Below are positions 8,307-16,840 of a stretch of DNA of 31,471 nucleotides, in pieces. Below the pieces are notes generated by a model. It did not search any database. It had not been told where the DNA came from and saw only the letters and a program-made list of their open reading frames with translations. Every line of letters begins with the position of its first letter. Position 1 is the first letter of the stretch. This stretch comes from UBA2336 sp037443645 (lineage in GTDB: Bacteria > Bacteroidota > Bacteroidia > Cytophagales > Cyclobacteriaceae): assembly GCA_037443645.1 (NCBI GenBank), contig JBBINY010000035.1:1-31471 (forward strand), read 5' to 3'. The position numbers and the translations under genes are program-made.

Positions 8307-11300
8307 ATGGCGAGAGTTATATTGATTTGCTGCGTGTGGGTGGTTGTAGTGGGGTTTCAGGGCCGGGCGCAGCAGGCACGTGAAGTTTTTGGTAAAAACC
8401 GGATTCAATACCGGACTTTTGATTGGCAATTCCTTACCGGTGAAAATTTCGATGTGTATTATTACGATGGCCGCAGAGACATTGCCACACAGGCTCTTCA
8501 ATACCTTGAACTTGAATTTGACCGCATTACCGACCTGCTCGGGTACGCTCCTTATTATAAAGCAAAAGTTTTTATTTACAATTCAATGGCCGATTTGCGC
8601 CAGAGCAATGTAGGCCTTAACCACACCTATTATAATATTAATGGGGAGGTTGATTTTATCAAACCTTACGTTGAAGTAGCACATCAGGGTACGGCACAGG
8701 AGTTTAAGGACGAATTGCTTTTCAGCATCACATCCATGCTGGTTAATGAGATGATGTACGGAGGCAGCCTGAAAGATATTTTTCAAAGCGCCATCCTCCT
8801 TAACCTGCCCGAGTGGTTTGTAAGCGGAGTGGCCATGTATGTGGCCAGGGGCTGGACAGCCGAAATGGATGACTTTGTGCGGCAGATTGTGTCAACCCGA
8901 AATGTTAGGAAGCTGACCAAATTTTCCGACAAGGAGGCCGCTCTCATCGGCCAGTCGGCCTGGAATTTTATTGTTGAGCGCTACGGTAAGAGCAGTGTTG
9001 CCAACATTCTGAATTATACACGGATAACCCGCAACGAAGAGAAAAGTATCTTGATTACCCTGGGTGTGCCGTACACAAAACTGGTTGATGAATGGTTTCA
9101 GTACTATTCGCAAATGGAAAATTCGGTAAGTAAAACCTATGTTAAGCAGGCCGACTCAACAAAACTGCACGCGCGCCACAACCGCTACACCGAATTCACT
9201 ACGTTAAAGATCAGCCCGGATGGACGTTACCTGGCCTACGCTGAAAACGACCGGGGCAGCTACTCGGTAAAAGTTCGTTCGCTCACCAGCAACAAAGAAA
9301 CCACCATCCTGACAGGAGGCAGCCGGGTAATCGGGCAACGCGTTGATAACCGCCTGCCGATCATCAGTTGGGCTGATGCCAACACCCTGGGTGTAGTTGC
9401 TATTAAGCACGGAGAATATACATTCTGGCTTTATGATTTGAATACACGCACCAAGCTTCCGCGTGAGTTAGACAGGTTTAGCAATGTGCGAAGCATCAAC
9501 TTTTCAGGAAACGGCAGGCTTGCTATACTCAGTGCTGATTTTGAGGGGCAAAACGATTTATTCTTATTGAGTACCCGGAGAGATCGTATCCGAAGATTAA
9601 CCAACGACCTGTATGACGACCTTGATCCCAGCTTTATTCCCGGCACCAACCGGATTGTGTGGAGTTCGAACCGGGTAAGTGACACCCTTCGGACACGATC
9701 GAGACCGATCTTGGGCGACCTGACTGACAACTATAACCTGTTTGTGTTTGACCTGGACACGACCAACCTGGTGGTAAGCCGTATAACCAACACCCTGAGC
9801 AAGGATTATGCACCCTTTGCACTGAACGACAACATTTATTACTACCTCAGCGATCAGCGCGGCATCATCAACCTATTTAAGTTTGACCGGGCCACGGGAA
9901 TCTACACCCAGGTTACCAATTACTCAACAAGTATTAAGGATTATGACTTTAATGCGGAGCGCAGCATGCTGGCCATGGTGATGCAACAGCGGCTTCGCGA
10001 TGATATTTTTGTAGAGAAGGATTTTAACCTGAATCGCAGTGTCTTTACACCGGCTACGCGAAGAAAGGAACTTCAACAGGCCCGCGTTATTCGTGACCGG
10101 AGGCGACAGGAAGAGAATAAGAACATGACCATTAAAGATTTGTTGAATGCCCGGCTGAAGGAAGCGCAGGCTAAAGACGATTCAGCGTCAGCAAAAGATT
10201 CGGTGCCTCTACTGCGTGACAGGGCACCAATTACAATAGACCCCGCAACGGTACAAAAAGCCGATACCATAAAGCCAAAGCAGGCCCCGGTTATCAATAC
10301 CGACAATTATGTTTTTGAGGATGAAGTGATCAAGCAACCCCAGCCTTCGGAGACATTTTTAAACCGCTACATGAAGGCCCGCGACAAAAACCGGATTATG
10401 GGGCCGTTTCCTTATGAGAGCAAGTTTGGGAGAGAATCCATGGTTACATCTGCGGTGATTGACCCGTTGCGCGGGTTCGGCACGCTGATGGAAATCCAGA
10501 TGAATGATATGCTGGAGAATTACCGGTTTTATGGAGGCTTAATGACCAGCTTTGACTTGCGCAATGGCGATGTGTATGGTGAATTCCAATACCTGCCTGC
10601 ATTTATTGATTTCAGTGCACGGTTCGACCGGAAGGGCATCCGGTGGGAGCCGTATTCCGGAGAAAATGTCTATCACTATTCGCTGAATAAACTGGAAGTG
10701 GGTGCGGCTTTGCCGGTTTCGGAGCGCTTGCGGTTAACGCTGAAGCCGTTTGGAGCATTGACTACCGCAGTTGACCTTGGTGAAACCAATTTTCCTACGG
10801 GCCCGCCATCGGCACTTCCCTCTTCCGAATTTTTTGCAGGTGTAAAGTCCGAACTCGTTTATGATAATTCCGTTTCGGTGGCCATAAACATCATTGAGGG
10901 GACACGGGGAAAAATCACCTATACCCATTGGGAAGGCCTCAGCAACAGCAACAACAGCTTCAGCCAGGTGTCGGCCGATATCCGTCATTATCAGAAAATC
11001 TATAAAGAAATTATCCTGGCTGTACGTGGTTTTGGCGGCACGTTCTACGGCAAAAAACCAAAGCATTACTTACTGGGTGGTATGGATAACTGGGCTTTTA
11101 ACCAGGTTTACCTGGGCGGATCGTCCAGCACCGGTGAGGAGAATCCGCTGGGTTCACAATCACAGAATACCGACCTGCTGTTTGCAGAATTCGCTACCAA
11201 CCTTCGTGGGTTTGATTACGCCACACTTTTCGGCAACAATGTGTTGCTGCTGAATGCCGAGTTGCGGTTACCCTTGTTCAGGGTGCTGTCATCTTCTCCC

Positions 11301-11594
11301 ATCAGCTCCAAGTTTTTCAGCAACATGCAGTTTATCGGGTTTTATGATATCGGCAGCAGCTGGTCGGGAAGCCCTCCGTTCAACTCAAACAACAGCGTAA
11401 GCTTCAGACGGATTACGGATGCCAGTTTTGACATTGATATTAAAAATTACCTTAATCCCTGGTTATATAGTTACGGTTTCGGCATGCGTACCATAATGCT
11501 GGGTTATTACATGAAATTTGACCTTGCCTGGCCGGTTGAAAATTACAGGGTGGGAAATCCACAGTTTATGATAACCCTTGGATTCGATTTCTAA
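8307..11594 (+). CDS. outer-membrane fusion protein: peptidase-like domain, beta-propeller, Omp85-type barrel
   Basis: The 1095-residue protein reads as three parts. After a signal peptide (cleavage near GRAQQ, residue 22) comes a gluzincin-like domain (about 25-270) in which the expected HExxH helix reads SMLVNEMMYG and the later LPxWxxEGxA motif reads LPEWFVSGVAMYVA (S173 in place of Glu), so catalysis looks lost. Next is a TolB/WD40-like propeller (about 280-560) with repeats such as ISPDGRYLAYAEND and LDPSFIPGTNRIVWSSN. A charged linker (about 580-690) leads to a beta-barrel (about 700-1095) with LRGFDY (R967), the loop-6 motif of Omp85/BamA proteins, and a final strand ending in FDF. It is probably an outer-membrane protein with a large periplasmic part. 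The function is unknown; assembly or translocation of envelope proteins is only a guess from the barrel type. It is co-directional with the oxidoreductase 9 bp upstream. Confidence 0.8.
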   Translation: MARVILICCVWVVVVGFQGRAQQAREVFGKNRIQYRTFDWQFLTGENFDVYYYDGRRDIATQALQYLELEFDRITDLLGYAPYYKAKVFIYNSMADLRQSNVGLNHTYYNINGEVDFIKPYVEVAHQGTAQEFKDELLFSITSMLVNEMMYGGSLKDIFQSAILLNLPEWFVSGVAMYVARGWTAEMDDFVRQIVSTRNVRKLTKFSDKEAALIGQSAWNFIVERYGKSSVANILNYTRITRNEEKSILITLGVPYTKLVDEWFQYYSQMENSVSKTYVKQADSTKLHARHNRYTEFTTLKISPDGRYLAYAENDRGSYSVKVRSLTSNKETTILTGGSRVIGQRVDNRLPIISWADANTLGVVAIKHGEYTFWLYDLNTRTKLPRELDRFSNVRSINFSGNGRLAILSADFEGQNDLFLLSTRRDRIRRLTNDLYDDLDPSFIPGTNRIVWSSNRVSDTLRTRSRPILGDLTDNYNLFVFDLDTTNLVVSRITNTLSKDYAPFALNDNIYYYLSDQRGIINLFKFDRATGIYTQVTNYSTSIKDYDFNAERSMLAMVMQQRLRDDIFVEKDFNLNRSVFTPATRRKELQQARVIRDRRRQEENKNMTIKDLLNARLKEAQAKDDSASAKDSVPLLRDRAPITIDPATVQKADTIKPKQAPVINTDNYVFEDEVIKQPQPSETFLNRYMKARDKNRIMGPFPYESKFGRESMVTSAVIDPLRGFGTLMEIQMNDMLENYRFYGGLMTSFDLRNGDVYGEFQYLPAFIDFSARFDRKGIRWEPYSGENVYHYSLNKLEVGAALPVSERLRLTLKPFGALTTAVDLGETNFPTGPPSALPSSEFFAGVKSELVYDNSVSVAINIIEGTRGKITYTHWEGLSNSNNSFSQVSADIRHYQKIYKEIILAVRGFGGTFYGKKPKHYLLGGMDNWAFNQVYLGGSSSTGEENPLGSQSQNTDLLFAEFATNLRGFDYATLFGNNVLLLNAELRLPLFRVLSSSPISSKFFSNMQFIGFYDIGSSWSGSPPFNSNNSVSFRRITDASFDIDIKNYLNPWLYSYGFGMRTIMLGYYMKFDLAWPVENYRVGNPQFMITLGFDF

Positions 11595-11607
11595 GCCGGA
11601 TTTCGTG

Positions 11608-11614
11608 TATCTTG
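11608..11614 (+). promoter_or_regulatory. candidate -7 element upstream of yicC
   Basis: TATCTTG lies 19 nt upstream of the yicC ATG, in the 39-bp space after the preceding stop codon. It is one base short of the TAnnTTTG consensus and no convincing -33 element was seen, so confidence is low. Confidence 0.3.
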
Positions 11615-11633
11615 TTATTTAAATCTTTCCGTC

Positions 11634-12509
11634 ATGATTAAATCAATGACCGGCTATGGCAACGTGAGCCATGACGATGGCCGCATACAGTTGCAGGTAG
11701 AAGTTAAAAGCCTGAACTCTAAATTTCTTGACCTGAGCCTGCGGATTCCGAAATCCTTTTCCGAGAAAGAGATGGAAATCCGCAACCTGGTTAATGAAAA
11801 ACTGGAGCGTGGAAAAGTAAGTCTTTCGCTCGAGTTTCAACGCGTGGGCGAGGCTGAGGTGCGGCAAACCTATAATGAGGCGCTGTTCATGCAATACTAT
11901 ACCCAGTTGAAGAAACTGGCCGACCGGGCGATGGCACCTTATGAGGGGCTCTTTTCGCATGCCCTTTCTTCACCCGATGTAATACAAACGAAGCTGTCGG
12001 AAGGAGTCGGTGAGGAGGAGTGGCGCATTGTAAAAAAGACAATAGCCGATGCGCTGGGGGCCTGTGATGCATTCCGGATGACAGAAGGAAAGGTGCTGGA
12101 GGGCCATCTTGGGTATTACTGCGAATCCATTAGCACCTCGCTGAGCGCTGTTGAAAAACTTGATCCGAAGCGGATTGAGAAAATCAGGGAGAGGCTGAAA
12201 GGAGGCATTGCCAATTTGTTTGGCGAGGGTTATGACGTGAACCGGCTGGAACAGGAGATTATTTACTATGCCGAACGGTTCGACATCCATGAGGAACGCG
12301 TGCGACTTAAGGCTCATCTCGACTATTTTTTGCAAGTGCTGGCCGAACCGCAATCGAACGGTAAGAAGCTGAGTTTCATTGCCCAGGAGATTGGCCGTGA
12401 AATCAACACCATCGGCTCAAAGGCCAACGATGCGGCCATTCAAAAGCACGTGGTTGCCATGAAAGAAGAACTTGAAAAAATCAAGGAGCAATTAGGGAAC
12501 GTGTTGTGA
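11634..12509 (+). CDS. yicC: YicC family endoribonuclease
   Basis: The 291-residue product shows the family N-terminus MIKSMTGYG and the VKSLNSKFLDLSLRIP segment. Its C-terminal DUF1732 region has YYAERFDIHEERVRLKAHL and the closing IAQEIGREINTIGSKANDA. Length (about 290) and both ends match YicC proteins. Work on Escherichia coli YicC describes it as an endoribonuclease affecting small-RNA turnover; the biological target in Bacteroidota is not established. It is predicted cytosolic. It starts at the ATG at 11634, 39 bp after the upstream gene. A coiled-coil-like charged C-terminus (MKEELEKIKEQL) is typical. No damage is seen. Confidence 0.93.
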   Translation: MIKSMTGYGNVSHDDGRIQLQVEVKSLNSKFLDLSLRIPKSFSEKEMEIRNLVNEKLERGKVSLSLEFQRVGEAEVRQTYNEALFMQYYTQLKKLADRAMAPYEGLFSHALSSPDVIQTKLSEGVGEEEWRIVKKTIADALGACDAFRMTEGKVLEGHLGYYCESISTSLSAVEKLDPKRIEKIRERLKGGIANLFGEGYDVNRLEQEIIYYAERFDIHEERVRLKAHLDYFLQVLAEPQSNGKKLSFIAQEIGREINTIGSKANDAAIQKHVVAMKEELEKIKEQLGNVL

Positions 12510-12587
12510 TGAGCAGCGTATGGAACTATTGCTCCAATTAAATCAACAGCACGGGGTTTCATCCGAATAACTCAGGCACAAAGTTGC

Positions 12588-13856
12588 ATGCGCCCACCGT
12601 CCAAACTTTCCAGTGTTATTCTCTACTCGGTAATCTCGGCTGCCTTTATCGGGCCTGGCACGATTACCACCGCCATTACAGCCGGGGCTACTTACCAACT
12701 TGGGTTGTTGTGGGCGGTAACGTTGGGCACAATGGGTTGCCTCCTGCTTCAGGAAGTATCAGCCCGCATCGTAATCAGTACGGGCTTAAACCTGGGGCAG
12801 GCTTCACAGCAGTGTTTTGGTGCCAGGGGTAAAATGCTGATGACCCTGGTGGGTGTAACCGTAATGCTGGGCTGTGCAGCCTATGAAGCCGGAAATATGC
12901 TCGGAGCTGTTTCCGGACTTAACCTGCTCACCGGGATCAACCTGAAAATACTCACGGTGGTGGTTGCAGTTGTTTCATTTGTGGTGTTGTGGATCAACAA
13001 ACGCCAGGTTATTTCGTGGCTGATGACCGGGCTGGTTGGATTAATGGGCCTTGCTTTTTTTATGCTGGCTCTGCAGCAACCTTTTTCGATTACTGAAGTG
13101 TTGGCACACGCTGTTGTGCCTGAGTTTCCTGGTGGCAGCGCGCTGTTAATTCTGGGATTGGTGGGTACTACGATTGTTCCCTATAACATCTTTTTAGGCT
13201 CGGGCATCAGCAAAGGAAAAACCATACCGCTGATGCGGCTCGGGCTTACGGTTTCGGTATTAACAGGCGGGTTGATAACCGCAGCCATTTTGATTGCCGG
13301 CACTTCCGTGCAGGCGTTTTCTTCGTTCCCGGACCTGGCCGGTTCCTTGCGTGAAAAAATGGGGCCTGTGGGTTCCCTTGCGCTGGGTGTTGGCTTGTTT
13401 GCCGCGGGATTTTCATCGTCCATTACAGCACCGTATGCATCCTCGGTTATTGCCTCCACCATTTTTGGATGGGAAGATCAACGCAGGTTACGGCTGGTGT
13501 GGGGCACTGTGCTGCTCACGGGCTTCTTGTTCGGCATCAGCGGCATTAAACCGATCCCGGTAATCCTTACCGTGCAGGCACTGAACGGACTGATTCTGCC
13601 GTTGCTGGTGGCGGTGCTTATTATTGTTATCAATCAGCGAAGGATAATTCCGGCCACGCACGTACCCGGTTTGCTGTACAACGTTTTATTGTTGCTGATG
13701 CTGGGCAGTGTGGTGCTTATCGGGCTGAACCAGGTAGAGAAGGCGCTTATTTCGTTTAACCTGCTGGCTGAAAGTTACTTCCATGTGTTGGTGGGGTGCA
13801 GCGCAGCGCTGATGATGATCATGGGCTGGTGGGTGTATCGGGTTAGGGATAGATAA
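12588..13856 (+). CDS. Nramp-family membrane transporter lacking the canonical metal-site residues
   Basis: The 422-residue protein has about 11 hydrophobic segments and the Nramp fold pattern. In TM1 the usual DPGN reads GPGT (G22-T25), and in TM6 the usual MPH reads VPYN (V197, Y199). The aspartate, asparagine and methionine that coordinate Mn2+ or Fe2+ in classical MntH/Nramp are therefore all replaced. Nramp-related proteins with altered sites are known to carry other ions or to be uncharacterised, so calling this a Mn/Fe importer would be unsafe. The gene stands 78 bp after yicC and faces the ureohydrolase-like gene. No metal-regulator box was recognised upstream. The protein appears complete. 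Confidence 0.85.
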   Translation: MRPPSKLSSVILYSVISAAFIGPGTITTAITAGATYQLGLLWAVTLGTMGCLLLQEVSARIVISTGLNLGQASQQCFGARGKMLMTLVGVTVMLGCAAYEAGNMLGAVSGLNLLTGINLKILTVVVAVVSFVVLWINKRQVISWLMTGLVGLMGLAFFMLALQQPFSITEVLAHAVVPEFPGGSALLILGLVGTTIVPYNIFLGSGISKGKTIPLMRLGLTVSVLTGGLITAAILIAGTSVQAFSSFPDLAGSLREKMGPVGSLALGVGLFAAGFSSSITAPYASSVIASTIFGWEDQRRLRLVWGTVLLTGFLFGISGIKPIPVILTVQALNGLILPLLVAVLIIVINQRRIIPATHVPGLLYNVLLLLMLGSVVLIGLNQVEKALISFNLLAESYFHVLVGCSAALMMIMGWWVYRVRDR

Positions 13857-14030
13857 TGCCCGATTTTTGAATCTGGTAATACACCGTTTGTACATCTGGC
13901 TACGATTTGGCGTTCTTCTGTCTTCCTGGTGTCGCTCAAAGAGGACCCTGCGGATTATGGCGAGTTCCTGACGGAAATCTTCGAAGGAAGAAATTACTCC
14001 TATCCCTTCTTTAAACCCAACAGTCCAATT
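13857..14030 (+). other. 174-bp convergent intergenic region, nothing firm
   Basis: This space lies between two convergent genes. No terminator hairpin, tRNA or repeat was found. The plus strand can be read without a stop from about 13929 into the opposite gene, but without family similarity that I recognise. It may be decayed coding sequence. Confidence 0.3.
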
Positions 14031-15191
14031 CTAACTCAACTTGGCCACCATGCTGATGTACCGTTCGGGCACTTCGCCTTTGGTGGCGGTTTGGTAGTCG
14101 GTATAACTGCAGGGCACAATGCTGTTTCGGGCGTAGCGTTCAAAACCTCCCGGATAGGGCACTTCCATCCACCAGCGTTCGCTGAACTTGCTCTTGTAAA
14201 ATGTAATGGTTTCGTTTTCCACCGGCATGGCCACCACGTATTTTAAAAAATCATTGCTCTTAAAATTCTGTTCTTTCTTTCGGTGGTAGTAGCCCTCTAT
14301 AAAATACCACACCATAGTGGCCACTACGCTGGCCGTCTTTTTATTCACGTCATCCAGTTGGGGGTTGTATTCATAAAAGCCCACGGAACTCAGTTTTTCA
14401 TTCTGGCCGGCATACCAGCAGATCTGGCAGGCCTCTTCACCGGTAAGTCCAAAAGGCTGCGCGTTTGCATTGGCGGGTGCATCGGCTGAACGGATGGCGG
14501 TGATGTCGAAAGACATCATATCGGCATTACGGATAACAGGTTCCATCTCTTGCAGGTTGGTGCGCATCTGCCCGATGCGGAAGGCTTCGAAGTAGAGTTT
14601 CTCCAGCACCGATACCGAAGCAGGATCAATCAGGTAACTCTGGTAGGCCAGGTGTGTGTAGCTGAACAGGTAATTCGGATCGTGCAGCATGATTTTATGA
14701 ATGTGTTGCCGGTTCACCGGGGCTTCGCGGTTTTCATCCAGATCCAGAAAGGCATCAATATTCAGAAAACTCACCAGCTTGTCCATCGTTTCGTAAGCAG
14801 CATATTGGCCATAGTCCAGGTCGTGTGATCCACCCAGGATTACCGGGAGCACGTTGTTCTCCAGCAACATGCGGCACACTTCGCTCAGTCGGGTGTAGGA
14901 TTCGTCCAGGTCGTGACCCGGGTTAAGATTGCCCAGATCCACAATGCGGTAAAGACCGTTTCCTTTTTTCAGGGCATAGAGTTTTTTCCGGATTTCATCC
15001 GGAGCTGCTGTTATGCCTGAGTTGTTGCCGGCTCCGCGGCACTCGGAAACACCCAGCAAGGCCACGTGGGCATCTTTGTACTCGGGCATTTTGTTACCAA
15101 AAATCCGGATGCTTTTATAGAAAGAAGAAGGTGACGTGATGGAAGAGTAAACGGATTCATTGATTGGAGAGAAAAGAATGGTGAGGTCCAT
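14031..15191 (-). CDS. ureohydrolase (arginase/formimidoylglutamase) fold protein with incomplete metal site
   Basis: The 386-residue protein has the arginase-superfamily core: ILGGSHDLDYG (H123), NIDAFLDL (D146, F148, D150) and SFDITAIRSADAP (D229, T231). Active ureohydrolases have DAHxD and SxDxDxxDP at the last two places. Here the second-motif His is Phe and the second Asp of the third motif is Thr, leaving four of the six usual ligands. It may bind one metal, work on another substrate, or be a non-enzymatic relative. Length exceeds classical arginase (about 300) through an N-terminal extension and a C-terminal tail rich in aromatic residues (KFSERWWMEVPYPG). No signal peptide is present. 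The ATG at 15191 is the natural start; a TATCTTTC element lies just upstream. It is transcribed separately from nqrF, whose terminator lies between the two genes. Confidence 0.75.
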   Translation of the reverse strand: MDLTILFSPINESVYSSITSPSSFYKSIRIFGNKMPEYKDAHVALLGVSECRGAGNNSGITAAPDEIRKKLYALKKGNGLYRIVDLGNLNPGHDLDESYTRLSEVCRMLLENNVLPVILGGSHDLDYGQYAAYETMDKLVSFLNIDAFLDLDENREAPVNRQHIHKIMLHDPNYLFSYTHLAYQSYLIDPASVSVLEKLYFEAFRIGQMRTNLQEMEPVIRNADMMSFDITAIRSADAPANANAQPFGLTGEEACQICWYAGQNEKLSSVGFYEYNPQLDDVNKKTASVVATMVWYFIEGYYHRKKEQNFKSNDFLKYVVAMPVENETITFYKSKFSERWWMEVPYPGGFERYARNSIVPCSYTDYQTATKGEVPERYISMVAKLS

Positions 15192-15206
15192 GCAGCCTAT
15201 TTTTGA

Positions 15207-15214
15207 GAAAGATA
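15207..15214 (-). promoter_or_regulatory. candidate -7 element of the ureohydrolase-like gene
   Basis: On the minus strand TATCTTTC differs by one base from TAnnTTTG and lies 15 nt upstream of the ATG at 15191, just downstream of the nqrF terminator. The position makes sense for an independent promoter; the -33 element is not clear. Confidence 0.35.
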
Positions 15215-15219
15215 CGAAA

Positions 15220-15256
15220 GGATAAAAATAAAAAGGGAACCGGTCAGGTTCCCTTT
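15220..15256 (-). terminator. rho-independent terminator of nqrF
   Basis: A perfect 10-bp stem, AAAGGGAACC with GGTTCCCTTT (15232-15241 and 15247-15256), encloses a 5-nt loop. On the minus strand it is followed by a T-rich run (TTATTTTTATCC). It begins 18 bp after the nqrF stop codon and separates nqrF from the ureohydrolase-like gene. Confidence 0.88.
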
Positions 15257-15274
15257 CAGGATGGTCCGTATGGG

Positions 15275-16573
15275 TTATCCGCCAAAGTCGTCAAAGCGGA
15301 TGTTTTCCTTTGGAATACCCATTTCATCAAGCATCTTCAGCACCGCTGCATTCATTAACGGGGGTCCGCAGAGGTAATACTCAATGTCTTCAGGTGCCGG
15401 GTGATTCTTCAGGTAATTATCGAACAGGCACTGATGTATGAAGCCAAGGTACCCATCGCCTTCACGGTCGTCCAGGCTCTTTAATACTTTCCAGTTGTCT
15501 TCAGGCAAGGGTTCGGACAGACCGATGTAAAACCTGAAGTTGGGGAAGTCCTTCTCGATTTTGCGGAAGTGGTCGACATAAAACAGTTCCTTCTTTGAGC
15601 GGCCGCCATACCAATAGGATACCTTGCGGTTTGTCTTTTCAGTATGAAAGAGGTGGAATACCTGTGCCCGCAGCGGAGCCATGCCGGCACCACCGCCAAT
15701 GTAAATCATTTCGCGTTGGGTAGGATTGATGTGAAACTCTCCATAAGGACCTGAAATGGTCACCTTGTCGCCCGGCTTGCGCGAGAACACGTACGATGAG
15801 CAGATGCCCGGGTTAACGTCCATCCATTTGTTGTTGGCGCGATCCCACGGTGGGGTGGCAACCCGGATGTTCAGCATAATGATGTTTCCTTCAGCCGGGT
15901 GGTTGGCCATGGAGTAGGCCCTGAAGATGGGCTCATCGTTCTTCATTTTCAAATCCCACAACTTGAACTTATCCCAATCGCTTTTAAACACATCGGGTTT
16001 GTGGCCCAGTTCAGGATGGGGAGTAATGTCCATGGTTTTGTAATCAACCGTTATGGCGGGCACATCAATCTGTATATAGCCGCCTGCTTCAAAGTGCAGG
16101 GTTTCGCCCGGAGGCAGTTTTACAACAAACTCTTTGATGAATGTTGATACGTTGTAATTCGAAACTACTTCGCACTGCCATTTCCTGATACCGAAAATTT
16201 CTTCGGGTATCCGGATGGACATGTCCTGCTTCACTTTAACCTGGCAACCCAGCCGCACGTGGTGTGCTTTTTCCTGCCGGCTCAGGTGGCCGAGTTCGGT
16301 GGGCAACACATCACCTCCACCCGATTCCACCACACACTTGCACATGGCGCAGGTACCACCGCCACCGCAGGCTGATGGGAGAAATATCTTTTGGTTGGAA
16401 AGGGTAGTGAGCAGGGACGACCCCGCTGCAACGGTTATCGCATTCTGGGCATCGCCATTGATGATGATTTTTACCGGCCCCGATTGCACCAGTTGTTTCT
16501 GGGCCACCAGCAACAGGGCAACCAACAGGAGGATGATAACCGTAAACGCGATGATGGACGAAGCGATAATCAT
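15275..16573 (-). CDS. nqrF: Na+-translocating NADH:quinone reductase subunit F
   Basis: The 432-residue product starts with one membrane anchor (residues 3-24). A plant-type [2Fe-2S] ferredoxin domain follows with cysteines C69, C75, C78 and C110, one residue off the Vibrio cholerae NqrF numbering. The ferredoxin-reductase domain has the FAD motif FRAYSMAN, the NAD-binding GGGAGMAPLRAQ and a late CGPP, and the protein ends in FDDFGG. NqrF takes electrons from NADH via FAD and the iron-sulfur centre into the Nqr complex, which pumps Na+ across the inner membrane. The other subunit genes nqrA-E are not next to it: upstream lies a 350-bp non-coding space and then hom. Its own promoter-like element (16594-16601) and terminator suggest a monocistronic unit. 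The ATG at 16573 directly precedes the anchor. Confidence 0.95.
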   Translation of the reverse strand: MIIASSIIAFTVIILLLVALLLVAQKQLVQSGPVKIIINGDAQNAITVAAGSSLLTTLSNQKIFLPSACGGGGTCAMCKCVVESGGGDVLPTELGHLSRQEKAHHVRLGCQVKVKQDMSIRIPEEIFGIRKWQCEVVSNYNVSTFIKEFVVKLPPGETLHFEAGGYIQIDVPAITVDYKTMDITPHPELGHKPDVFKSDWDKFKLWDLKMKNDEPIFRAYSMANHPAEGNIIMLNIRVATPPWDRANNKWMDVNPGICSSYVFSRKPGDKVTISGPYGEFHINPTQREMIYIGGGAGMAPLRAQVFHLFHTEKTNRKVSYWYGGRSKKELFYVDHFRKIEKDFPNFRFYIGLSEPLPEDNWKVLKSLDDREGDGYLGFIHQCLFDNYLKNHPAPEDIEYYLCGPPLMNAAVLKMLDEMGIPKENIRFDDFGG

Positions 16574-16593
16574 GAACGTATGATTTTGGGATA

Positions 16594-16601
16594 CAAATAT
16601 A
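16594..16601 (-). promoter_or_regulatory. -7 promoter element of nqrF (TATATTTG)
   Basis: TATATTTG on the minus strand fits TAnnTTTG exactly and ends 20 nt before the nqrF ATG. A clean -33 TTG was not identified at the expected distance. It supports separate transcription of nqrF. Confidence 0.55.
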
Positions 16602-16698
16602 TTGTTCGGGGGTATGAAACCGCATATAAAAACACAGTTTTTTCCCGGTGTTCACCCTGTTTTAAAGGTGCTGAGCTTGATTTGGTGTAATGGAAGCA

Positions 16699-16763
16699 TG
16701 AAAGAACGGGATTGCTTCGGTCTCCCGATTGCTATCGGGATCCCTCGCAATGACGTTCTTTCA
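16699..16763. repeat. 65-bp REP-like palindrome
   Basis: The outer arms TGAAAGAACG and CGTTCTTTCA (16699-16708, 16754-16763) are perfect complements. Inside them ATTGC pairs with GCAAT, and at the centre TCCCGAT pairs with ATCGGGA around a 4-nt loop. The element is followed on the plus strand by a run of T. The structure and motifs resemble short dispersed palindromic (REP/MITE-like) elements of intergenic DNA. Whether further copies exist in the genome cannot be seen here. It might also act as a terminator. Confidence 0.6.
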
Positions 16764-16825
16764 ATTTTTTTAGAGCAACGTCTATTACCTGGGCAGGATA
16801 ATCGCTGTAAAGGGTGGTGATTCTA

Positions 16826-16840
16826 AAAGGGTGCCCCTTT
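16826..16840 (-). terminator. possible terminator of hom
   Basis: AAAGGG and CCCTTT form a 6-bp stem around a 3-nt loop. On the minus strand it is followed by TTTTAG. It lies about 85 bp after the hom stop codon. The stem is short, so this is tentative. Confidence 0.35.

Noticed and set aside
13857..14030. Frames on both strands between the Nramp-like and ureohydrolase-like genes
   Set aside because: They run into the annotated genes, are short and resemble nothing I know; a coding remnant cannot be distinguished from chance.
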